Part shown: one piece after another, positions 53,301 to 62,342 of the stretch | Layout: each line of letters starts with the position of its first letter | How positions within the stretch are numbered: the first letter of the stretch is position 1 | Origin: Planctomycetota bacterium | GTDB lineage: Bacteria; Planctomycetota; Phycisphaerae; Phycisphaerales; SM1A02 | Reading direction: 5' to 3' | DNA length: 64,000 bases | NCBI GenBank assembly: GCA_022560875.1 | Contig: JADFSH010000003.1 | Location: 1 to 64,000, forward strand | The notes under the pieces: model-generated | What the model was told of the DNA's origin: nothing | Seen by the model: only the letters and a program-made list of their open reading frames with translations | The model's database searches: none | Program-made: the position numbers and the translations under genes

Positions 53301-54620
53301 ATGAAATCGAATACTTTCGCGGCTTGGACCGCTGTGGCTTTGTTATTGATGCCTTGCCTGTCTTCCCGAGCCCTGGCCCAGGCAGGTACTTCCGTGGTCT
53401 ATCAAGGAGAACTTGCCCGGCTGGGCGTTCCAATCAATGACACCTGTGAATTCAACTTTTCCTTGTGGGATGCGGAGTCGGCGGGGATTCAGATCGGCAG
53501 CACGATCAGTCTGCCTGCGGTGACGGTGGTCGGAGGATCATTCTCCGTGGCGCTCGATTTCGGGGCCACGGCGTTCGGCGGCGGAAACCGCTGGCTGCAG
53601 ATCGAGGTCCGTTGTCCTCCTGATGTCGTTTTCACGACCCTTGCCCCGCGCCAGCCGTTTCTGCTGGTGCCGTATTCCATCTTCGCTCAGGCCGCAAATG
53701 AAACATTCATCAACTATCGTGCCGATGGTTCGCCCGCAACGATGTTGTTCAACTTCGAGGGGCTCGACGAGGGTGTCCCGTTCATAGAAGCCGGTTTGCA
53801 GGTGTATGCGCCGGACCAGACGCTCGCCGACGAACCGGACATGATTCTCGGGGTTGACGATCAAGGTTCTTTTCTTGAAATGGTCGGGCCGGATACTGGC
53901 ATATTCATCTATCCGGTTAGAGCGGCATCCAACGCCGGGACACCGGCCATCAACATCTTTCATTTCCTGGCTGCGGGCGGCGCCGGGATGTCAATCAACT
54001 ATCCTTCCGGCAGCCCGGGTTTTTTCGTTAACCCGGGTGTCGTTACGCTCAACAATCCGGTCGGAAACAGTGTCGTCCAGATGGCCGTGCATACAACCTT
54101 AGGTCACGGCTTTCTGACCGTCAGCACCGCTGCATCCACGTTCGGCGTGAGCATCGATGGTGGAAGCGGGAGCATCAGCGCCGCCGGGGACATCGGCTGT
54201 AACGGTAACCTCAGTGCGAACGGGGATGTCATTGCCGGGGGCGCCAAGCTTTTTCGCATCCCCAATCCCTTGGACGACTCGACAGACATTGTGTATGCAT
54301 GCGTTGAAGGCCCCGAAGCCGCATGCTACGTGCGCGGCACGGGCGCGCTGGTCGATGGCCGGGCCAGGATAGATTTGCCCGATCACTTCCGGGCCGTGGT
54401 CAATTTAGACACGATGACCGTCCACCTCACCCCGACATCGGCGAAGTCGCTCGGGCTCGCGGTCATCGAGAAGAGCGGCGATTTCTTTGTGGTGGCGGAG
54501 TTGGCCCAAGGCACGGGAACGTATGAGTTCGATTATTACGTGATGGGCGTTCGCAAAGGATACGAGGATTTCCAGGTGATTCATCCCGCGTCGAATCGCA
54601 AAGAAGGAAACGAACCATGA
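53301..54620 (+). CDS. Secreted tail-fibre-like beta-structured protein
   Basis: 439 residues with a signal peptide (cut after RALAQAG). Residues 22-130 form a beta domain (VVYQGELARLGVPIND...FSLWDAESAG). The middle is repetitive beta-strand sequence (SIDGGSGSISAAGDIGCNGNLSANGDV-like), and the C terminus has the KLFRIPNPLDDSTDIVYACVEGPEA segment found in secreted fibre-like proteins, which may mediate trimerisation. Its stop overlaps the start of the dockerin gene (ATGA). Confidence 0.78.
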   Translation: MKSNTFAAWTAVALLLMPCLSSRALAQAGTSVVYQGELARLGVPINDTCEFNFSLWDAESAGIQIGSTISLPAVTVVGGSFSVALDFGATAFGGGNRWLQIEVRCPPDVVFTTLAPRQPFLLVPYSIFAQAANETFINYRADGSPATMLFNFEGLDEGVPFIEAGLQVYAPDQTLADEPDMILGVDDQGSFLEMVGPDTGIFIYPVRAASNAGTPAINIFHFLAAGGAGMSINYPSGSPGFFVNPGVVTLNNPVGNSVVQMAVHTTLGHGFLTVSTAASTFGVSIDGGSGSISAAGDIGCNGNLSANGDVIAGGAKLFRIPNPLDDSTDIVYACVEGPEAACYVRGTGALVDGRARIDLPDHFRAVVNLDTMTVHLTPTSAKSLGLAVIEKSGDFFVVAELAQGTGTYEFDYYVMGVRKGYEDFQVIHPASNRKEGNEP

Positions 54621-55036
54621 ATCGCCTTCACTATCGACTTTCGAGCATCTGCCTGCTGGTTCTGACCGCGGTTGTCTCCGCGATGGCACCGCAGGGTAGT
54701 GAGCCGGTCTTGACACAATTTGGAATCGACATTGGAGGCGGTGTCTCATCCCAGGGAGACTTCACCCTGGACGCGAACGTAGGAGGAGATGTGAAACCGT
54801 CAATGTCGGGAGGCGATTTCACTCTCGCCGGCAACTTCACATCCCAGCTGCCGCCGGTGCTTTTGCCTTGCCCCGCTGACACGAACATCGACGGTTCCGT
54901 CAACGTCACTGACCTGCTGGCCCTGCTCGCCGCGTGGGGTCCGAACCCCGATCATGTCGCGGATTTCAATGACGATGGAAATGTCAACGTCACGGACTTG
55001 CTGCAACTACTCGCGGCATGGGGGGCGTGTCCGTAG
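54617..55036 (+). CDS. Small secreted dockerin protein
   Basis: 139 residues: signal peptide, a Gly/Asp-rich segment, and a C-terminal dockerin pair (NIDGSVNVTDLLALLAAWG and NDDGNVNVTDLLQLLAAWG). It is translationally coupled to the fibre-like protein, so the pair may form one surface assembly. The repeats closely resemble those in the B12-riboswitch dockerin protein at 25060. Confidence 0.85.
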   Translation: MNRLHYRLSSICLLVLTAVVSAMAPQGSEPVLTQFGIDIGGGVSSQGDFTLDANVGGDVKPSMSGGDFTLAGNFTSQLPPVLLPCPADTNIDGSVNVTDLLALLAAWGPNPDHVADFNDDGNVNVTDLLQLLAAWGACP

Positions 55037-55167
55037 CTGGTGATCCGGTTGAGGTTTGATTCTTTGGGAATTGAAAGCCGCCAAGTGAACTCAAGGTTGG
55101 TATTTTCAGACAGAATTGCGCGATCTTCGATACACTGGGGTGTACTCCATACACAGGATTCATCCCA

Positions 55168-56073
55168 ATGAAAAAGTATGTTCTCGTCGTATGTCTCGGT
55201 CTGTTGATGATGTCCCTGAACACGCCGCGTTTCAGCGTTGATCAGCGTGAGCAAGTTGATCGGATACTGACCGATTTTCACGATGCCGCGGCGAAGGGTG
55301 ATTTCGATCGCTATTTCGGCCACTTCACCGACGATGCGATTTTCTTTGGCACTGATCCCGCCGAACGGTGGACCGTCGATGAGTTCAAGGGCTACGCCCG
55401 TGAGCCCTTTGCGGACGGGCATGGCTGGACCTATCACATGCGGGAGCGGAATATCTTCCTGGCCCCTGGAAACAATGCCGCGTGGTTCGATGAAATTGTC
55501 GAGAGCGAGCACTACGGCAAGTGTCGCGGGACGGGAGCCCTGATCCTCGACGATGGAAGATGGAAGCTCACTCAATACAACCTCGTCATCCCCGTGCCCA
55601 ATGATTTTGCCGATGAGGTTGTGGCCGCCACGCGGGGGGGACTGGTCACACCACGCACGATCGTGATAGTTCGACACGCGGAAAAACTTGCCGGTCGCGA
55701 TCCGGGTTTGAGCGATGTCGGTCGGGCTCGGGTTCTGCGCTGGCAAATCCTGATGGAGGAGTTCGAGTTCGGGATCGTCTGCAGTTCTGACTATCGGCGG
55801 ACCCGCGAAACGGCCGAGCCGTTCGCCGCTGACGCCGGGGTGGACCTGACGCTGTACGACCCGGGCGAGCCGGGTACTTTCGTGGAGCAGCTCAAGGCGA
55901 ACAACACCGAGGGCGCGGCACTCGTGGTAGGGCATTCCAACACCGTGCCTGAGCTACTCCGGGCATTCGGGCTGGAGGACATTGCAGATATGAGTGACCG
56001 CGAGTACTACCACCTGTTCATCGTGCGGCTGGACGAACTGGGACGAGCGTCTCTGACCCATTTGCACTTCTGA
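55168..56073 (+). CDS. Secreted fusion: SnoaL-like domain plus histidine phosphatase
   Basis: 301 residues with a short signal sequence. Residues 23-150 are a SnoaL/NTF2-like domain (ILTDFHDAAAKGDFDRYFGHFTDDAIFFG). Residues 162-301 are a histidine-phosphatase (SixA/PGAM-like) domain with Arg168-His169 in IVRHAEK, CSSDYRRTRETA and the second His in GHSNTVPELL (near 256). I know these as separate proteins; the fusion is unusual. One reading frame with no break at the junction. Confidence 0.85.
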   Translation: MKKYVLVVCLGLLMMSLNTPRFSVDQREQVDRILTDFHDAAAKGDFDRYFGHFTDDAIFFGTDPAERWTVDEFKGYAREPFADGHGWTYHMRERNIFLAPGNNAAWFDEIVESEHYGKCRGTGALILDDGRWKLTQYNLVIPVPNDFADEVVAATRGGLVTPRTIVIVRHAEKLAGRDPGLSDVGRARVLRWQILMEEFEFGIVCSSDYRRTRETAEPFAADAGVDLTLYDPGEPGTFVEQLKANNTEGAALVVGHSNTVPELLRAFGLEDIADMSDREYYHLFIVRLDELGRASLTHLHF

Positions 56074-56097
56074 TCCAGTCCTTGGGTCCGGCGGGCC

Positions 56098-56103
56098 TAT
56101 CAT
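56098..56103 (+). promoter_or_regulatory. -10 box TATCAT for leaderless HAD gene
   Basis: TATCAT ends 6 bases before the HAD phosphatase ATG; no ribosome-binding site is present. Confidence 0.4.
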
Positions 56104-56109
56104 GGCCTC

Positions 56110-56784
56110 ATGCTCATTCTCTTCGACATCGACGGCACGCTGCTGCTTACGAATCGTGCCGGTCTGACGGCCATGCAGGCCGCGACCAAGGAAATGTACG
56201 GCGATCTGGTCACCTTTGATGGCGTGGATTTCGCGGGTCGGCTTGATCCTTTGATATGGGCCGCCGTGGCCGAGTCACACGACATCGATGCGGAGGCCGA
56301 GCACGATCGGTTTCGCGCGGAGTATGCCCGACAACTCCGGAAACTCTTTGATGAAACGGCAACCTCAAACCTGCTGCCGGGAGTGCGGGAACTGGTCGAG
56401 GCCCTGGATGCGAGGGATGACATCACCCTCGGTTTGCTGACGGGGAATTACCCGGAGACGGGGGAAATGAAGATTGCTGCCGCGGGCATGGACCCGGGTC
56501 TCTTTCCAATCGCGGCATGGGGATGCGATGCTCCCCTGCGTCGTGATCTGACGCCGGTGGCGATGCAGCGTTACGAAGAGAAGTATGGACAGGCAATTGC
56601 TTCAGACCGGGTGCTGGTCATTGGCGATACGATTCATGATGTGGAATGTGCCTCGGTGCATGGTTGTCGCTCGCTCGCGGTAGCCACGGGGCCGAAGTAT
56701 TCGATTGAGGAACTGGAGGCGTGCGGGGCGGACAGGGTGGTGGAGGATTTATCCGACACCGAATCGATTCTCAACTGGATTTAG
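56110..56784 (+). CDS. HAD-superfamily phosphatase (phosphoglycolate phosphatase-like)
   Basis: 224 residues. Motif I DIDGT with Asp6 and Asp8, a helical cap (about 15-85), motif II LLTG, and motif IV VIGDTIHDVECA. Subfamily like Gph/PGP. Cytoplasmic; the substrate is not determined by sequence. It follows the SnoaL-phosphatase fusion by 36 bases. Confidence 0.88.
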   Translation: MLILFDIDGTLLLTNRAGLTAMQAATKEMYGDLVTFDGVDFAGRLDPLIWAAVAESHDIDAEAEHDRFRAEYARQLRKLFDETATSNLLPGVRELVEALDARDDITLGLLTGNYPETGEMKIAAAGMDPGLFPIAAWGCDAPLRRDLTPVAMQRYEEKYGQAIASDRVLVIGDTIHDVECASVHGCRSLAVATGPKYSIEELEACGADRVVEDLSDTESILNWI

Positions 56785-56842
56785 ATAATCGTCGCGGGTT
56801 TTCCCAATAAGCATCAGTCGTCCTCTGCGAAAGGAATTCCAC

Positions 56843-58111
56843 ATGAGCGAAGGACCTCCGGTCGAGATGGCTGAAACCCAAGCTGTCGCGGCTGCCGTCG
56901 CGGACCCCACACAGCAGACCGAACGCATCGTGGCCATCGACGTGCTGCGGGGGTTTGCCCTGCTCGGCATCCTGGTGATGAACATCCGGATGTTTGCGTC
57001 CGTGTTTGCCTCATATGGAAATCCCACCGTGTACGTGGACGGTACAGGCATTCATCGTTGGGTATGGCTTGCAGGTCATTTTTTTGCGGATTTGAAGATG
57101 ATGGCCATCTTTTCCATGCTGTTCGGGGCGGGTGTCGTTCTTATGGCATCACGTCAGCGTGAAAAGGGTTTAGGCTCGGCGTGGATACATTATCGACGCA
57201 TGTTCTGGCTGCTGCTGTTCGGCCTGATACACGCCCATCTGATCTGGGCGGGCGACATCCTGTTCATGTACGCGGTAGTTGGCATGATTGCTTACCTGGC
57301 CTGGCGTTGGTACGTGCCGATCCAGATTGGTCTCGGCTTGTTCCTGCTTCTCATTGGAGTGGCCCTCAACATATTGTCAGGACTGACGATGGAGGAATAT
57401 TGGCCCCCAGAGCAGGTAGATCTCATGCGGGCCATGTGGTCGCCGACGCCGGAAACATTAGATTCGGAGGTAGCCGCGTATGGCGGATCCTGGTTTGAGG
57501 CTCAGCCCTTACGCTCAAAGTTTGCGCTAAGTCTCCAGACGGGGGGGCTGATCTTCTTCGGCCTCTGGCGGGCCGGTGGACTTATGTTGCTGGGCATGGG
57601 ACTGTTTCGGATGGGTATCTTCAGCGCGACACGATCAAAGGCATGTTACCTCGGCATGCTCGGGCTGGGTCTGGCGATAGGGCTGCCGCTTATCCTGTTC
57701 GGCTACCAACGCAATGTCGAAGCGAACTTCGCTATGGAAACGTCGATGTTCATCAACAGCCAGTTCAACTACGTGGGTAGCATATTCGTGGCCTTGGCCT
57801 GGGTGGGACTGGTCATGCTCGTGGTCAAGGCCGGTGCTCTATCATGGCTGACCAAAGCCCTCTCTGCGGTGGGGCAGATGGCCCTGACCAATTACCTCAT
57901 GCAGTCGATCATCTGCACGACGATCTTCTACGGACACGGCTTCGGTCTCTTTGGGAAGTTCGATTACCTCCAGCAGATGTACGTCGTGCTGAGCGTCGGG
58001 ATCGTGCAACTGATCTGGTCTCCTCTCTGGATGCAATCCTTCCGCTATGGTCCATTCGAATGGTTATGGCGGTCTCTGACCTATTGGCGATTTCAGCCGC
58101 TGGCGCGCTGA
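56843..58111 (+). CDS. DUF418/YeiB-like membrane protein
   Basis: 422 residues with about ten TM helices. The family start RIVAIDVLRGFALLGILVMNI and the C-terminal DUF418 part (GQMALTNYLMQSIICTTIFYG, LSVGIVQLIWSPLWM, FGPFEWLWRSLTYWR-like) are clear. The function is not established for the family. AAAGGAA precedes the ATG. Confidence 0.9.
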   Translation: MSEGPPVEMAETQAVAAAVADPTQQTERIVAIDVLRGFALLGILVMNIRMFASVFASYGNPTVYVDGTGIHRWVWLAGHFFADLKMMAIFSMLFGAGVVLMASRQREKGLGSAWIHYRRMFWLLLFGLIHAHLIWAGDILFMYAVVGMIAYLAWRWYVPIQIGLGLFLLLIGVALNILSGLTMEEYWPPEQVDLMRAMWSPTPETLDSEVAAYGGSWFEAQPLRSKFALSLQTGGLIFFGLWRAGGLMLLGMGLFRMGIFSATRSKACYLGMLGLGLAIGLPLILFGYQRNVEANFAMETSMFINSQFNYVGSIFVALAWVGLVMLVVKAGALSWLTKALSAVGQMALTNYLMQSIICTTIFYGHGFGLFGKFDYLQQMYVVLSVGIVQLIWSPLWMQSFRYGPFEWLWRSLTYWRFQPLAR

Positions 58112-58253
58112 AGCGATATCGACAGTATCCCACAGGTTATCCCTGTCTTTCCACATGATTATCGTCGCCTGTCGTGTGTAAGACAGCAATACCGCGGCTC
58201 AGTAGGGTTGCGGTCTCCGAGATGGCTCTCGGGACGAACACGAGGGACTGTTG

Positions 58254-59003
58254 ATGCCCACGAATCACGGCGCGCTCTGCACCGACTTCTACGTCAACCA
58301 GAAAATTGCGCTGAAGATGGATCTGCCCACCGCCCGGGAAAGCGTACTGGACATGTTCGATCGTATTCGGCGCGAGCTTCCCACAATGCAGTGCTTCAAG
58401 CGATACGATGAGGAGTATGCCCTCGAATCCGTCATGCGGGATGCCAACTATTGCTGGATGGCCCTTCGCAAGACCTCCATTCGCAGCGGGTGGGTCAACC
58501 CCGGCTCACTCTCAGATGCCTATAAGCTGCATCGGGTGATTCTCGACGTCGCGCCGTATTACCTCTCCATCAGTCCGATCGATGTTGAGTACATCGAGCT
58601 GGTATTTGGTTTTGACATCCAGGCGGGGCTCAATCGCAACGAGATCGTTCTTAATGCACTACTCGCCAACTCCCCACTCGCGGCCCTCATCGATACTGAG
58701 CGCGAGGCTGTTCTCGACGCCCAACCGTTTCTCGGCTTCTCGCTGAGTCATCGTTGCGATCTTCAGGCGTTCGTTGAGGTCAAGACCCGCACCACTCCGA
58801 GCGAGGTGGCGAGCGGCAACTACGAGGATGAGCCGATCAGCATCTATCTCACCGCCCGAAGGCAAGGCCCCCTCACCTCCATCGAGGAGTTCAAAGAAAC
58901 CTTCGGCATGCTCGCGGGCCACGTCGAACGCCTTGCCGAGGAGCGGGTGATTCCCCACGTCGTGCTCCCCATCCGAGAAGCCATCATGTCACATCCGGGA
59001 TAA
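58254..59003 (+). CDS. Conserved-looking unknown protein
   Basis: 249 residues, no signal peptide or TM helix. Helical N-terminal part (TARESVLDMFDRIRRELP...ESVMRDANYCWMALRKTSIRSGWVNP), then a mixed alpha/beta part with HRVILDVAPYYLSISPIDVEYIELVFGFD and a long C-terminal helix. No motif of a known enzyme. A GAGGGA lies upstream of the ATG. Uniform codon use and frame integrity argue that it is real. Confidence 0.72.
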   Translation: MPTNHGALCTDFYVNQKIALKMDLPTARESVLDMFDRIRRELPTMQCFKRYDEEYALESVMRDANYCWMALRKTSIRSGWVNPGSLSDAYKLHRVILDVAPYYLSISPIDVEYIELVFGFDIQAGLNRNEIVLNALLANSPLAALIDTEREAVLDAQPFLGFSLSHRCDLQAFVEVKTRTTPSEVASGNYEDEPISIYLTARRQGPLTSIEEFKETFGMLAGHVERLAEERVIPHVVLPIREAIMSHPG

Positions 59004-59101
59004 GAAATGGCACTGGACACTGGGCATTAGGTACGTGGGAAGAACTTTGGTAGTTGATCCTTCTATACAAATCCCAAGTGCCATATCCCCAGTCCCTCTC
59101 T

Positions 59102-60067
59102 TTACACATGACTCAGCATGGCGAGCATGCGGCTGGGTGATTCGGACTGGCCGGTGCGACAACTCAGCCGCGCGGCTTCGCAAAGGGCGAGCAGTCTCGG
59201 ATAGTTCGGAGGGGGATCAGGGTGTTTGAGATTTTCCCGGAGTCGTTTGATCTGCCTTCCGACCAGAACCCCGGCGCTGACCGGCGTGGGGGCGTACTCA
59301 TGTATCTCACCGTCGTCGCCCGACCACCCGCACCCCGAATCGGTCAGGTGCAGGCTGCCGTCATCGGTGAGCATGGTCACGCTCCGATACCACGAATCGG
59401 TGCAATTGGAAAGAAGGGCAGAAGCGCAGCGATTGTCTCCGAAATGCACATTCAGCGACATGTGACCGCGGAGATTCATCAGCGTCTCAGGGATCGGAGG
59501 CCGGGCGGTGGTGACCGACAGTCCCGATTCCGCCAGGGTTGCGCTGACCGATTCCACTTCGCCGCAGAGTTGATCGATCAGGTCCATGGCGTCAAACAGG
59601 CGGGCAAAAAGCGTCCCTTCTCCGGCTCGGGATCGGAACGAAAGCAAGATGCCTTGAGGCGGGGAGTGAGTCTCCAGTATCTGAAGTGCGGACTGGAAAC
59701 TTTCGCTTCTCCTCATGAGCGGCATGAACACCTCCGGGGCCACGTCATCAGGATGGATGGCGAGGGTCGCAATATCTCCCGGTCGGGGCTCGCTGCTGAT
59801 GGTCAGAAGATCCATCTCTCGAATGAGTCTGCGCTCCGCCTCCTCGATCGGCGCGGGTGAGGCAAGCCAGAGGAGATCGACATCCGTGCGCCGAATCACC
59901 TGGCGGAGATCCCCGAGACGCTCCACCTGAAACATTTGACTCAATGCCCCCGTCCCGTCCGGGGTATCCGAGCCGACTGCGAGAAGCTCCAGTTCGGCTT
60001 CGCGAATGGCATCCCGGAGCAGGGTTTCCTGCTCGGGTCGGGCCCAGATGATAAGACGAGTGGACAT
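59102..60067 (-). CDS. Gfo/Idh/MocA-like protein without a recognisable NAD-binding loop
   Basis: 321 residues. The N-terminal half is Rossmann-like (TRLIIWARPEQETLL..., TDVDLLWLASPA), and the C-terminal half resembles the Gfo/Idh/MocA substrate domain (LRGHMSLNVHFGDNRCA, LTDDGSLHLTDSGC). The GxGxxG dinucleotide loop is absent, so it may have lost cofactor binding. I chose the ATG at 60067; an earlier start adds 42 residues without family character. TACACT lies 7 bases upstream. Confidence 0.7.
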   Translation of the reverse strand: MSTRLIIWARPEQETLLRDAIREAELELLAVGSDTPDGTGALSQMFQVERLGDLRQVIRRTDVDLLWLASPAPIEEAERRLIREMDLLTISSEPRPGDIATLAIHPDDVAPEVFMPLMRRSESFQSALQILETHSPPQGILLSFRSRAGEGTLFARLFDAMDLIDQLCGEVESVSATLAESGLSVTTARPPIPETLMNLRGHMSLNVHFGDNRCASALLSNCTDSWYRSVTMLTDDGSLHLTDSGCGWSGDDGEIHEYAPTPVSAGVLVGRQIKRLRENLKHPDPPPNYPRLLALCEAARLSCRTGQSESPSRMLAMLSHV

Positions 60068-60074
60068 GAAGCAT

Positions 60075-60080
60075 AGTGTA
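60075..60080 (-). promoter_or_regulatory. -10 box TACACT for leaderless oxidoreductase-like gene
   Basis: TACACT ends 7 bases before the chosen ATG at 60067. Its position also supports that start over the longer one. Confidence 0.5.
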
Positions 60081-60209
60081 CCGAAGTCGAGACCCGTTCC
60101 GGTCCGGACACAACTTCTTATCGGTGAAACGGTTATGCTCGAATTTCGAGCCGATGGCGTCCACCACCGCAACATGCAACGTGGAACTCCCATCTGGGTC
60201 TAATGAACT

Positions 60210-61799
60210 ATGAAATATCGCTCTGACCCCATTCAAATTTCCGCCGTTCTGAGTCTTACCTTTGTGATCGTGACCGGCTGCGCCACCAGTCAGGAGACAG
60301 GTTCGCAGTTCCAGATCACGCCCAACCGGCAGGCAGCCCTTGATTCGATATCCCCCGTGTCACTCCGCAAGCATCTGGAGTACATCGCCTCCGACGAACT
60401 GGGAGGGCGGGACACCCCGTCGCCGGGACTCGATCTGGCGGCGGACTATATAGCCAAGCAGTTTCGTGTCGCCGGGCTGGAGCCGGTCGGCGATGATGGA
60501 TATTTTCAGACCGCCCGTTGGCGGACGCGTAGGCCGAATGAGGATTCGTTTGCCTTGTCGGTTTCTACGTCTCATGGCGACATAACGCTATCCCTCGATC
60601 AGATCAGCACCACCCCGGGCAGCGCGATTGATCTGGTGGATGTCGGCCTGATCAAGATCGACTTTGACGAGTCCGAGCTGCCGGGGAAGGATGTCATTGC
60701 GGGCAAGGTCGTGCTGACGGAAATACCCGATTTCCGTCGAGTCGATCGCGTACAGCGGCGCGAGTTGTTCTCGACGCAGCGCCGATTCATGACTCGCATG
60801 GCTGAGTTGGAGGTTGTTGCCGTGCTGTCCGTTGATCGCCACAGCCCAAGAGGCAGCGGCTTCGGGCGTCCGCCGCTGATCGATCCTGAAAATGTCAGAC
60901 CTTCCCGTCGCGGACCCCAATCCAATGTCCCGCGCATCACCATCCATCATGAGGAACTGGTCGCTCTCTTTGATGAGGCGGGAGAGATGGCTCTGGACGC
61001 GACAATCACGCTCCGGATCGGCGCCCCCGAGGAGAAGCCGGTCGCCTTACGCAACGTGATTGGTCTGCTGAGAGGATCGGACCCGAAATTGCGTGACACC
61101 TATGTGCTGGTGACGGCGCATTACGATCACATCGGCACCCGGGCGGGGATGCCCGAAGGCGAGGACAATATCTTCAACGGGGCCAACGACGATGGCAGCG
61201 GCACGGTGTCGGTGATCGAACTGGCCGCCGCGCTGACCAGGCTCAAACCCCGACCCCGACGCAGCATTCTCTTCATGTGCGTGTTCGGCGAGGAGCGGGG
61301 CCTGCTCGGTTCGCGATATTACGGACGGAACCCGATCTTTCCCATCGAAGCCACCGTTGCCGACATCAATCTCGAACAGATCGGGCGCACCGACTCGACG
61401 GAAGGCCCGCAGGTGCTCAACGCCTCCATGACCGGTTTTGATTTCTCGGAAGTCGGGGAAATCTTCGCTCGGGCCGGGCAGCTTACGGGGATCGAAGTCT
61501 ACAAGCACGAAACCAATTCGGATTCCTATTTCGGACGCAGCGACAATCAGGCCCTGGCCGATCAGGGGGTGCCCGCCCATACGATCTGCGTGGCTTTCAA
61601 CTATGAGGATTATCACGGGGCGGGCGATCACGCGGACAAGATCGACTATGAGAACATGGCCGCAGTCAATCGCATGATCGCGACGGGAATCCTCATGATC
61701 GCCGACAACGATCATGAACCCCGTTGGTATGAGTGGAACCCCAAGGCGTCGAGATACCTCAGGGCCTGGCGCGAGCGAAGAGAGGTTGAGGGGGAGTGA
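60210..61799 (+). CDS. M28 family metallopeptidase lipoprotein
   Basis: 529 residues with a lipoprotein signal (IVTGCA). A PA-like insert (about 130-270) interrupts the early part. The zinc peptidase core shows HYDHIG, GANDDGSG, GEERGLLG, INLEQIG and the last ligand in YHGAGDHADK, the full M28 set. It is probably an aminopeptidase anchored in the envelope. It ends 76 bases before RNase P RNA. Confidence 0.92.
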   Translation: MKYRSDPIQISAVLSLTFVIVTGCATSQETGSQFQITPNRQAALDSISPVSLRKHLEYIASDELGGRDTPSPGLDLAADYIAKQFRVAGLEPVGDDGYFQTARWRTRRPNEDSFALSVSTSHGDITLSLDQISTTPGSAIDLVDVGLIKIDFDESELPGKDVIAGKVVLTEIPDFRRVDRVQRRELFSTQRRFMTRMAELEVVAVLSVDRHSPRGSGFGRPPLIDPENVRPSRRGPQSNVPRITIHHEELVALFDEAGEMALDATITLRIGAPEEKPVALRNVIGLLRGSDPKLRDTYVLVTAHYDHIGTRAGMPEGEDNIFNGANDDGSGTVSVIELAAALTRLKPRPRRSILFMCVFGEERGLLGSRYYGRNPIFPIEATVADINLEQIGRTDSTEGPQVLNASMTGFDFSEVGEIFARAGQLTGIEVYKHETNSDSYFGRSDNQALADQGVPAHTICVAFNYEDYHGAGDHADKIDYENMAAVNRMIATGILMIADNDHEPRWYEWNPKASRYLRAWRERREVEGE

Positions 61800-61863
61800 G
61801 CGAAAGCGAGTTTGCGGCATGACGCGCTGAGGGTCAAACAGCATCCTGACTCCCAGAGTCCGG

Positions 61864-61869
61864 CTATAC
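61864..61869 (+). promoter_or_regulatory. -10 box of rnpB
   Basis: TATACT placed 6 bases before the predicted 5' end of RNase P RNA (61876). The -35 element is not consensus. Confidence 0.55.
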
Positions 61870-61875
61870 TTGAGG

Positions 61876-62290
61876 TGGACAGACGATCGCGGCTGCGACT
61901 TGTCGGAGTCGAGGAAAGTCCGAACACGACAGGACACGGTGGTGGGTAACGCCCACCGGCCCCCGGTCGCGGGGTCAGGGAAAGTGCCACAGAAAATATA
62001 CGGCCGCCCCCGGATGCTCGGAAACGGGTCTCCGGACAGGCAAAGGTGAAATGGTGCGGTAAGAGCGCACCGCCCGGCTGGTGACAGTCGGGGCAAGGTA
62101 AACCCCACCGCGTGCAAACCCAAGCAGCCCCCCGGAAGTGGCGCAAGCCGCTTCCCGCCCGTGGTCCGCGGGGTTGGGGGCGGGTAGGGCGCTCGAGGCC
62201 GTCGGCGACGGCGGTCCCAGATGAATGATCGTCACCCGCAAACGCCGTCGCGAGACGACGCGCGCGGGAACAAAATTCGGCTTATGTCCA
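61876..62290 (+). ncRNA. rnpB: RNase P RNA (class A)
   Basis: Catalytic RNA that matures tRNA 5' ends. Conserved blocks in order: GAGGAAAGTCCG (61911-61922), CCACAGAAA (near 61989), GGTAAACCCC (near 62097), AGATGAATGATCG (near 62220) and the closing AAAATTCGGCTTATG. The TGGAC at the 5' end pairs with GTCCA at the 3' end (P1), which fixes the limits. Confidence 0.96.
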
Positions 62291-62307
62291 TTCGCGACCA
62301 TTTGATG

Positions 62308-62337
62308 ACGAGCCTCTCCGGAGGCTCGTTGTCTTTT
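62308..62337 (+). terminator. Intrinsic terminator of rnpB
   Basis: 9-bp stem ACGAGCCTC/GAGGCTCGT with a TCCG loop, followed by TGTCTTTT. It lies 18 bases after the RNA's 3' end and just before the convergent FAD oxidoreductase gene ends at 62343. Confidence 0.85.
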
Positions 62338-62342
62338 GCAAA

